Shown: positions 1 through 6,618 of the stretch, in pieces
Position numbering within the stretch: position 1 is the stretch's first letter
How the letters are laid out: each line of letters starts with the position of its first letter
Origin: Scybalousia_A sp964626385
GTDB lineage: Bacteria; Bacteroidota; Bacteroidia; Bacteroidales; P3
Length of the DNA stretch: 11,016 bases
Assembly (NCBI GenBank): GCA_964626385.1
Contig: CAZVEO010000076.1
Coordinates: 1 to 11,016, forward strand
Reading direction: 5' to 3'
Notes under the pieces: model-generated
Seen by the model: only the letters and a program-made list of their open reading frames with translations
What the model was told of the DNA's origin: nothing
Databases searched by the model: none
Position numbers and translations under genes: made by a program

Positions 1-78
1 AAACGCGTGCACACTTTTTATTTGTAACTTATTGATAATCAGTAAACGGATTTCTTTATTTTTCCTTGTTTTTTGCAT
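1..78 (-). CDS. Possible 5' end of a gene running off the left edge
   Basis: An ATG at 76-78 (minus strand) opens 26 codons with no stop to the window edge; a TAG lies two codons upstream in the same frame, so this would be the true start. The product begins MQKTRKNKEIRLL and is rich in Lys and Arg. A one-mismatch version of the Bacteroidota -7 box (minus strand TTCATTTG, 108-115) lies about 30 bp upstream. I do not recognise the protein. A run of 26 open codons can occur by chance, so this is a weak call that rests on strand agreement with all the other genes and on the fixed start. Confidence 0.22.
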   Translation of the reverse strand, partial: MQKTRKNKEIRLLIINKLQIKSVHAF

Positions 79-200
79 AGACTAGAAATACAACACACTA
101 GAGGTTCCAAATGAAGTTTCAGACTTTTTTTTAAGGCTCTGGTATTATGTATCTGTCAGGGTTAAAAACTAAGTCTATACAACACCATGTGGATTATGTG

Positions 201-227
201 TTTGTAAGTTTTATATTAACCTACAAA
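201..227 (-). other. Hairpin 28 bp after the ompA-like stop codon
   Basis: Two 10-base arms (201-210 and 218-227) flank a 7-base loop. Read on the minus strand they pair fully, with one G-T wobble. The stem is A+T rich and no T-run follows it, so it is not a classical intrinsic terminator. It could mark or stabilise the 3' end of the upstream transcript. The rest of 1-255 shows nothing else beyond the possible partial gene at 1-78. Confidence 0.35.
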
Positions 228-255
228 AAACTCAAAATATATAAATTCTTCAGTG

Positions 256-2883
256 TTAATTATCAAAAATTATTTCACCTGTTTCTGGTGAATAGACAAA
301 TTGTCCAAAATCTTTTAAACCATTTTTGTTTACAATCATAGTATAGGTCATACCTTTTTTGACAATAACTTCAAACTTATCAGCTTTATAGTTGCCTATT
401 GCTACATTTTTGAAAGTCAGTACAGCATTGTCAAGTATTTGTCCCTTTTCGTCAAAAGCATGTTCTTTATCTCTAAAATCGTCTTTTGTTATCCTTCCAG
501 TTAAAAGAAACTTTGTTGCTTGGTCCCAATCCAATACTGCAGCATCTCTATATCTTTCATCATATATGGCTGGCACTGCAGCTCCATTAAGTACTATATA
601 AAGTTGAGCCTTGTTGCCATCTATCATAGTTATTTTTATGTGATTATCAGTATAGATAATAGGTATATCGGTAACAGGTGCGGGTTTGTTATCTGATACT
701 ATGTCTACGATATGACTTTTTAAATTTGCATCCTCAATAGAGTCCTTTACGGATTGAGGTATGTAATCGGTTCTAATAATCCTAAACTCCGTCCTTCTAT
801 TAAGTTGGTGTGCTGCCTCTCTTTCCCCTTTGGTCTTTAAAGAATTAATATAAGCATCGGTAAGAGTTATTCCTTTAGGAAATTTATAGGTTTTACCTCC
901 GTATGTAGCGAAAGTTTCTCTAATAAGAGTTCGTGGCACTCTATCTCCATAACCTTTAGCCACCATACGTCCCGGTTCTATTCCTCTTGCTTGAAGAAAA
1001 TCTACCACACTCTCTGCTCTACGTTGAGAAAGAGTATCGTTAGTAAGAGTTATGAAAGGTCTTGAATCTGTATGAGAGCCAAGTTCTATTACATAAGTAG
1101 GGTTATTTACCAAGATAACCAAAAGGTCAGAAAGAGAATCTTGATATTGGTCTTGCAATTCCCATTTTGCCAAATCATAACGTATTTCAGGTAATACCAC
1201 AGGGTCTTTTGGTATAGGCATCAAACGAAAATTATGTACCAAATCTTTGCTTGTTGTCAATCCCACAGTACTCTCCGCTCCTTCGGTATTCATGTAGTCT
1301 ATTTGAGAAACTTGTATTTTGTAATGAACATTGTATTTTATTTGTTCTTTACTAAAAGAATACATTCCGTCCTTATCGGTACGAGTTTCTATTTGAGTAT
1401 TATCATCTCCTATCAACCTTACTCTTGCACCAGAAACGACTTGCATACTTTTGTCATTTCTAACCTCTCCGCTAAGAGTGAAAAACATAGGCGCACGATA
1501 AAAAGAATATATATCATAACCTCCAGTACCGCCCTCTCTATTGGAAGAAAAATAACCGCTTTCCTCTGCTGCTATACTCTCATCTTCATTATAATTGAAA
1601 ATCAGTCCTATTTCATCAAAAGGAGTGTTAATTGGATATCCCATATTTTGAGGTTCTGTCCATTCTCCGTTTTCTAATTTTGATACAAAAATATCATAAC
1701 CACCCAAACCTTTTAGCCCATCAGAAGAATAATACAAACGGTCATCTCCCCTTAATACAGGAAACTCCTCCTTACCCTCTGTATTTATCAATTTGCCTAA
1801 ATTAGTAACATTGCCAAAAGGTTCATTTATAGAGGTTCTTGTAGCCTTCCAAATATCATAATCTCCCTCGCCACCCGGACGATTGGAAGAAAAATAAATA
1901 GTAAGTTCATCACTTGTTACAGCCGGGTGCAAATAGTTATAAGCCGTATCACCAAGGTCTAACATAACAAAAGGTTCGCTTGCATCTTCCTCCTTATTTG
2001 AGGATTTTTTGTTGTTATCCTTTTTATTTTTGGAGGCGGTTGTCTGTTTGCTTGTTTTGGTTTTAGCAGGCTCAATAGGAGAAGAGTATATGGCGCAGTT
2101 TATCTGCATATTTTTCTTTATGTTACAACGAGAAAAATAATAATGAGTTGTGTTGCCGTTAGTTATCTTTACCAGTTCTCCTTCGTTTGCAACCGTATTT
2201 ATACCTTGTTCTGCAATTTCAGTTGCTTCTCCAAAGGTTCCATTTTTTTCTTTTGAGGCTTGATATATATTAGAAAAATACTCTCCTGTCCAAGCATCTC
2301 TATCTTTACTTTCGGAGTTATCTCTTGAAGAAGTGAAAGTAATATTTTGACATTCTATAGCATTGTCCCAAGAAGGTTTCCAATCATTCCACTCGGTGTT
2401 TAGATTTTTTTCTTCCTTGATTTCGTGTTTTGTAGGGTTTGCCATCAGTTTTTTAGCAAAAGGAATACTTTCTAAACGTCTCTTTGCCAAAGCATCGTTT
2501 GGTACAAGTTTTAAATATTCTTTATAGTTGTATTCTGCATTATCCCAGTCCGAAAGGAATCTTTGAAAATCTGCCATGTAAAGATATATTTTTGGCTGAG
2601 TCTGATAATATTTTGCCTTAACCAATCGCTGATAAGTCTTTATAGCCTTTTCCTTATCATCCAAAAACCTGTAACATTCTGCCTTCTGAAACAAAATTCT
2701 ATCCTTTTCTTGTCTATTAGCCTTTACCTTAGAATAGGCTTTGTCGTATAAGTCTACAGCTATTAAATACTGCTTGCTATTGAAGGCTTCGTCTGCCTTT
2801 TGAGTAAGACTTTGTTTTTGAGCAAACAGCCCCGAGAACGCAACAACAGTTATCAAAAATAAAATTAACTTTTTTATACTCAT
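256..2883 (-). CDS. OmpA-family outer-envelope protein: TPR, PD40 propeller, CRD, OmpA, retropepsin-like tail
   Basis: An 875-residue exported protein, probably tying the outer membrane to peptidoglycan. Residues 1-22 are a signal peptide (KK, hydrophobic core, end GLFAQ) with no lipobox Cys. Helical TPR-like segments span about 24-140. A PD40/WD40-like propeller spans about 160-465, with blades marked by YFSSNRPGGEGDYDIW (330-345), YYSSDGLKGLGGYDIF (384-399) and YFSSNREGGTGGYDIY (444-459). A carboxypeptidase regulatory-like domain lies at about 470-555. An OmpA C-terminal domain lies at about 565-710, with GSHTDSR and LSQRRAESV; D606 and R622 are the expected diaminopimelate ligands. Residues 757-875 resemble a retropepsin-like domain without its active-site motif. 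The order TPR-propeller-CRD-OmpA matches PorE of the type IX secretion system, but PorE is a shorter lipoprotein, so PorE identity is not claimed. An upstream in-frame ATG at 2937 is rejected because it lies within the -7 box; the chosen start begins the signal peptide. Confidence 0.9.
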   Translation of the reverse strand: MSIKKLILFLITVVAFSGLFAQKQSLTQKADEAFNSKQYLIAVDLYDKAYSKVKANRQEKDRILFQKAECYRFLDDKEKAIKTYQRLVKAKYYQTQPKIYLYMADFQRFLSDWDNAEYNYKEYLKLVPNDALAKRRLESIPFAKKLMANPTKHEIKEEKNLNTEWNDWKPSWDNAIECQNITFTSSRDNSESKDRDAWTGEYFSNIYQASKEKNGTFGEATEIAEQGINTVANEGELVKITNGNTTHYYFSRCNIKKNMQINCAIYSSPIEPAKTKTSKQTTASKNKKDNNKKSSNKEEDASEPFVMLDLGDTAYNYLHPAVTSDELTIYFSSNRPGGEGDYDIWKATRTSINEPFGNVTNLGKLINTEGKEEFPVLRGDDRLYYSSDGLKGLGGYDIFVSKLENGEWTEPQNMGYPINTPFDEIGLIFNYNEDESIAAEESGYFSSNREGGTGGYDIYSFYRAPMFFTLSGEVRNDKSMQVVSGARVRLIGDDNTQIETRTDKDGMYSFSKEQIKYNVHYKIQVSQIDYMNTEGAESTVGLTTSKDLVHNFRLMPIPKDPVVLPEIRYDLAKWELQDQYQDSLSDLLVILVNNPTYVIELGSHTDSRPFITLTNDTLSQRRAESVVDFLQARGIEPGRMVAKGYGDRVPRTLIRETFATYGGKTYKFPKGITLTDAYINSLKTKGEREAAHQLNRRTEFRIIRTDYIPQSVKDSIEDANLKSHIVDIVSDNKPAPVTDIPIIYTDNHIKITMIDGNKAQLYIVLNGAAVPAIYDERYRDAAVLDWDQATKFLLTGRITKDDFRDKEHAFDEKGQILDNAVLTFKNVAIGNYKADKFEVIVKKGMTYTMIVNKNGLKDFGQFVYSPETGEIIFDN

Positions 2884-2934
2884 CCCTTTTTCAAGTTTTC
2901 TTTTACTATTATGATATACGAAAATATATGGTCG

Positions 2935-2942
2935 CAAAGTTA
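2935..2942 (-). promoter_or_regulatory. Bacteroidota-type promoter of the OmpA-family gene
   Basis: The minus strand reads TAACTTTG, a full match to the -7 consensus TAnnTTTG. A weak -33 element (TTTA against TTTG) lies 18 bp upstream. Transcription would begin near 2928, leaving a leader of about 45 bases before the ATG at 2883. This supports both that start and transcription separate from the DUF4491 gene. Confidence 0.6.
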
Positions 2943-3046
2943 CAATTTTTTTCTATCTTTTAAAGTAAAAAGACTAAAAATCTTTGTCCATAGAAGCAAA
3001 TCTACCTACAAATACAGCAAAAAGATATAAAATACTATTCTTTTTT

Positions 3047-3337
3047 CTATTCTCGTTTTGGGTTTTTGGGAAACCATCCTTTTTCCACTCTTTTTGCTTG
3101 TTGAAACAACTCTTTAATACTCCACAAACAACTTGCTCCCACAACCCCTAACAAAGAAGAAAACAAAATATTCTCTATACAAAAAGCAACAGCAATACAA
3201 ACCAAACCCAATACAAGAAAACACCACCAGGGTTTAGTGCCAAAATAATATTCAGTCTTGATTACTATAGGGTGAAAAAGACCTATAACAAGAAAAGTGC
3301 TTATTGCTATTATCACTCCTTCAAAATGCAATGTCAT
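3047..3337 (-). CDS. DUF4491 family small membrane protein
   Basis: A 96-residue integral membrane protein of unknown function. Three hydrophobic segments are visible at about 6-24, 36-53 and 55-75, followed by a basic tail. The motifs HPIVIKTEYYFGTK (22-35), WSIKEL (72-77) and the ending KGWFPKNPKR match my memory of the Bacteroidota DUF4491 family, and the length is normal for it. The gene starts 7 bp after the pfkA stop, so it is very likely translated from the same message. No clear terminator follows; the only hairpin before the next gene has a weak 5-bp A/T stem. The family has no known function and the neighbours do not suggest one beyond a membrane location. Confidence 0.85.
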   Translation of the reverse strand: MTLHFEGVIIAISTFLVIGLFHPIVIKTEYYFGTKPWWCFLVLGLVCIAVAFCIENILFSSLLGVVGASCLWSIKELFQQAKRVEKGWFPKNPKRE

Positions 3338-3344
3338 AACTTTT

Positions 3345-4322
3345 TTATAGGCTTAAAACATTCAACACTTTGATTAGTTTCTTATCCATAGGTTTGTCCG
3401 AACGTATGGCTTCTGAAAAAGGCACATAGGTCAATTCATTGTTTCTTATCCCTACCATAATATTTCTTTGTCCCTGAATAATCGCTTCTATTGCACCATA
3501 ACCTGTAAGTGAAGCAAGTATTCTATCATGGGCTGAAGGCGAACCTCCTCTCTGCAAGTGTCCCAAAATAGTTACTCTTACATCATACTCGGGAAATTCT
3601 TTTTTTACTCTATTAGCATAATAATAAGCACCTCTATCTTTGTTTTCCGAAACTATAACAATGCAACTTTTTTTAGACTTTCTTATACCTCTTTCCATAA
3701 AAACTTCCAATTGGTCGTTGTCCGTAGGATCTTCGGGTATTATAGCAGCTTCTGCTCCCGAAGCTATGGCAGAATTTTGGGCAAGAAAACCTGCATCTCT
3801 ACCCATAACTTCTACAAAAAATATTCTTTCATGCGAAGTGGCAGTATCTCTTATTCTATCAACACATTCCATTATAGTGTTAAGAGTAGTATCATAACCT
3901 ATGGTAGAATCTGTGCCATATAGATCGTTGTCTATGGTGCCGGGCAGACCCACACACCACACATCAAACATATTAGCAAATTCCATAGCACCTTTTAAAG
4001 AACCATTTCCTCCTATAACAATCAAAGCATCTATTTCGTTTGCCTTCATATTGTTATAGGCTTCTTGCATACCCTCTTTTGTTCTAAATTTTTCACTACG
4101 AGCAGATTTTAAAATAGTACCCCCCTGCCTTATTATACCGCTTACACTTTCGGTTGTAAAGTCTTTGATTTCATTGTTTATAAGACCTTCCCAGCCTCTG
4201 TAAATACCTTTTACCGAAAATCCCTTACTTATAGCAGAACGAGTAACTGAGCGTATAGCTGCATTCATTCCCGGAGCATCACCTCCGGAGGTAAGAACTC
4301 CTATGGTTTTTATATTTGCCAT
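3345..4322 (-). CDS. pfkA: ATP-dependent 6-phosphofructokinase
   Basis: Phosphorylates fructose 6-phosphate to fructose 1,6-bisphosphate, the committed step of glycolysis; a cytoplasmic enzyme, usually a tetramer. At 325 residues it has the standard short bacterial length. Visible motifs are GGDAPGMN (13-20), SAR (73-75), GGNGS (104-108), PGTIDND with catalytic D131 (127-133), MGRDAG (173-178), and the PROSITE phosphofructokinase signature around GHLQRGG (254-260). G107, equivalent to Gly104 of the E. coli enzyme, indicates ATP rather than pyrophosphate as donor. N106 sits where E. coli has Asp103, a residue involved with Mg-ATP; this may be lineage variation. The gene starts 15 bp after the sppA stop behind an A-rich leader with no Shine-Dalgarno sequence, and DUF4491 follows after 7 bp, so it lies inside an operon. 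Confidence 0.96.
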   Translation of the reverse strand: MANIKTIGVLTSGGDAPGMNAAIRSVTRSAISKGFSVKGIYRGWEGLINNEIKDFTTESVSGIIRQGGTILKSARSEKFRTKEGMQEAYNNMKANEIDALIVIGGNGSLKGAMEFANMFDVWCVGLPGTIDNDLYGTDSTIGYDTTLNTIMECVDRIRDTATSHERIFFVEVMGRDAGFLAQNSAIASGAEAAIIPEDPTDNDQLEVFMERGIRKSKKSCIVIVSENKDRGAYYYANRVKKEFPEYDVRVTILGHLQRGGSPSAHDRILASLTGYGAIEAIIQGQRNIMVGIRNNELTYVPFSEAIRSDKPMDKKLIKVLNVLSL

Positions 4323-4337
4323 TGTTTTAATATTTTT

Positions 4338-6119
4338 TTAAAAATACAATATATAATCCATTCTCTTTTGTACGCCTTGCATGTTGGCAATATCTCTAAG
4401 TTGAAGAAAGAAAGAATAAGGTTTGCCCAATTCTTTGGTAAAATTCTTCATACTTACTTCGTGTGTTTGACTATTCATTATTTGCTCCAAAATACCTTGT
4501 GTTTTAGGATAGAAAATAATTCCATATTGTTTCAAACCTACTTTTTGAGCCGCTATTTTTATAGCAGTGGTCAAACCTCCAAACTCATCCACCAACCCCA
4601 ATTCCTTTGCATCCTTACCTGTCCATACTCTACCTTTGGCAATGGAGGCAATGTATTGTGGAGTTTTGTTTCTACCCGTTGCAACTCTGTCTATAAAATT
4701 ATTATAAAATTGTTCTACATTTTGTTGCATCAGTTCCTTTGCCGTATTGGTCATAGGAGTTGTAAGAGACAAAAAGTTGGAATTTGCATGTGTCTTAACT
4801 GTATCAAAAGTAATACCAAGATTGTTTTTCAAAGCACGAGAAAAATTAGGCAACACCCCAAACACTCCGATAGAGCCGGTAAGTGTTGTCTTATTAGCAA
4901 CTATATAGGAAGCATTAGAAGACATCTCATAACCAGCAGAAGCAGCGTAGTCTCCCATAGAAACTATTACAGGTTTTATTTTTTTTGCTTTTATTACCTC
5001 GTTGGTTATACTTTCTGAGGCAATAGCATCTCCTCCGGGCGAATTAACTCTAAGTACTATTGCTTTTACTCTTTTATCTTTTGTAGCTTTGGCTATTGCC
5101 CTACAAGTTGTTTCACTACCAATAGAAAGGTCGGAACCTTTGCCTTGAGAAACATTGCCATAAGCATAAACAACTGCAATGTTTTCTTTTGCTATATTGT
5201 GCAAACGCTCAAAAGATTCTCTATACTTTCCATAAGAAATAAAGTTTATTGATGTTTTAGAAGAGAGTTTGTTTGCTGAAATCACATTTTTTATTATAGT
5301 ATCCTTAAAATCAGATTTGAAACCTAAGTAATCTACAAGCCCATTTTTTAAAACATCCTTTGACATAACTGTTTGCAAAGAAGAAGTCATCGTATTCAAA
5401 GCCTCTATTTCTATATTTCTACTTTTGGCTATTTGCTCTGCAATAGTATTCCAAATAGAAGAAAGATATTGTCGAGTTTGTACGCGATTGGAGTCAGACA
5501 TTTTGTTGTTTATATACATTTCTCCTGCACTTTTATAGGCGTTGCTTTTGGGACGAATCAACTCCACATCTATATCAAATTTATTTGTCAAATCTTTTAA
5601 GTACATAACCTCTGCACCCATGCCTGCAAGCAAAATTTCACCAGCAGGATTCAACATTATTTTATCCGCCACAGAGGCTATATAATAAGATTTTGTGTCA
5701 TACAAATCTCCATATGCATATATTTTTTTACCCGATTGTTTAAAATCCTGCAAAACCTCCCTTATTTCCTCTGCTGAGGCCATGCCATTGGCTTGTAACA
5801 AGGAAAAATTAAGCATAAGGGCTTTTATATTTTTATCTTTCTTTGCTTTGTTTATAACAGAAATAAATTCTGTCAAGCCTATGTTCTGCTCCATTAAACC
5901 ATCAGAAGAAATCAAACCTTGCAAATTCTCTACTTCTCTATCATAAATAGGTTTGCTCAAATCTACAACCAAAACGGAGTTATCACTAACCTTTGCATCC
6001 GAAGAGGAAAAAGTGGCAACAATTCCTCCTATAATGGAAAAAATAACAAAAAACACTAACATCAAAGCTAAAAAACTTCCTAAGCAAGATGCGAATGTAA
6101 ATTTAAAAAACTGTTTCAT
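4338..6119 (-). CDS. sppA: Signal peptide peptidase SppA, long (67K) type
   Basis: A membrane-anchored serine protease that degrades signal peptides released after protein export. It has 593 residues, the length of the long double-domain form. An N-terminal membrane segment spans about 14-37. The N-terminal half carries the general base Lys in YKSA (K196, equivalent to E. coli K209). The C-terminal half carries NSPGGD (359-364), the nucleophile Ser in DYAASAGY (S394, equivalent to E. coli S409), and TLTGSIGVFG (412-421). The family usually has Gly directly after the Ser; here it is Ala395. Both catalytic residues are present, so activity is likely. The gene follows the repeat-protein gene by 69 bp with no -7 promoter match in the gap, and precedes pfkA by 15 bp. 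Confidence 0.95.
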   Translation of the reverse strand: MKQFFKFTFASCLGSFLALMLVFFVIFSIIGGIVATFSSSDAKVSDNSVLVVDLSKPIYDREVENLQGLISSDGLMEQNIGLTEFISVINKAKKDKNIKALMLNFSLLQANGMASAEEIREVLQDFKQSGKKIYAYGDLYDTKSYYIASVADKIMLNPAGEILLAGMGAEVMYLKDLTNKFDIDVELIRPKSNAYKSAGEMYINNKMSDSNRVQTRQYLSSIWNTIAEQIAKSRNIEIEALNTMTSSLQTVMSKDVLKNGLVDYLGFKSDFKDTIIKNVISANKLSSKTSINFISYGKYRESFERLHNIAKENIAVVYAYGNVSQGKGSDLSIGSETTCRAIAKATKDKRVKAIVLRVNSPGGDAIASESITNEVIKAKKIKPVIVSMGDYAASAGYEMSSNASYIVANKTTLTGSIGVFGVLPNFSRALKNNLGITFDTVKTHANSNFLSLTTPMTNTAKELMQQNVEQFYNNFIDRVATGRNKTPQYIASIAKGRVWTGKDAKELGLVDEFGGLTTAIKIAAQKVGLKQYGIIFYPKTQGILEQIMNSQTHEVSMKNFTKELGKPYSFFLQLRDIANMQGVQKRMDYILYF

Positions 6120-6188
6120 AACAATATATCTTTTTCTGTTTTTAGTTCTAATTTTGTTAAAACAACTCTTTGTTTCAATTCAATACTC

Positions 6189-6617
6189 TCACCCCTTCCA
6201 CTTATAGAAAAACATTTGGTCTTTAGTTTGTATTTCTATAATCTTTTGTTCCTCTATAGCCATTTGCAAAAAAATCTCCAATTCATTGTCTCTCAACCAC
6301 TGCATAGCCTGTTTATCCTTTCTGCAAGCAGCTGTGAAATTGATAAGAAAATCGTCTTTTGTTTCCAATATCCAACTTCTTGCCTTATCGTGTCCATCTA
6401 TAGCAATGGTCATTATAGCAAGCGTAGAGTATTTATGATCAAAAAGCCATTTCAAAGCCTCTTCATCTCCTCGCATAACATTACTCCATGCCGCCAATTC
6501 AGGGTAACCATTTTTTAGAAGAAAATAAAAAAACTTCTTGCTTCCCTTTACGCTTTCCAAAAGAGCTATAAGCACTTTTATATCATAATGCAAAAGAGAT
6601 TTTTGCGTAATTTTCAT
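6189..6617 (-). CDS. Unnamed protein of four tandem 25-residue helical repeats
   Basis: A 142-residue cytoplasmic protein with no signal peptide or membrane segment. I cannot assign a named family. Residues 24-123 divide exactly into four 25-residue units (24-48, 49-73, 74-98, 99-123). In each unit an aromatic sits at position 9 (F32, W57, W82, W107), followed by Leu or Ile; Ala or Phe is at position 6 (F29, A54, A79, A104) and a large hydrophobic at position 18 (L41, L66, L91, F116). Units open with Gly at position 2 in three of four. The pattern looks like a helix-turn-helix solenoid, which usually binds proteins, but no partner is evident. It starts one base after the pheT stop, so translation is probably coupled to pheT. 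It ends in TGA. The sppA start is 69 bp further on. Confidence 0.8.
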   Translation of the reverse strand: MKITQKSLLHYDIKVLIALLESVKGSKKFFYFLLKNGYPELAAWSNVMRGDEEALKWLFDHKYSTLAIMTIAIDGHDKARSWILETKDDFLINFTAACRKDKQAMQWLRDNELEIFLQMAIEEQKIIEIQTKDQMFFYKWKG

Positions 6618-6618
6618 T

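Noticed and set aside
2884..2937. An N-terminal extension of 18 residues on the OmpA-family protein
   Set aside because: The upstream ATG sits within the -7 promoter box, and the extension would place polar residues before a clear signal peptide.
2966..2986. Hairpin between DUF4491 and the OmpA-family gene as a terminator
   Set aside because: The stem is only 5 bp (AAAGA/TCTTT), nearly all A/T, and the T-run after it is broken.
6120..6188. Mutually exclusive small hairpins in the leader between the repeat-protein gene and sppA, as an attenuator
   Set aside because: Stems are 5-6 bp of A/T with little stability and there is no leader peptide or terminator; chance is likely in such base composition.
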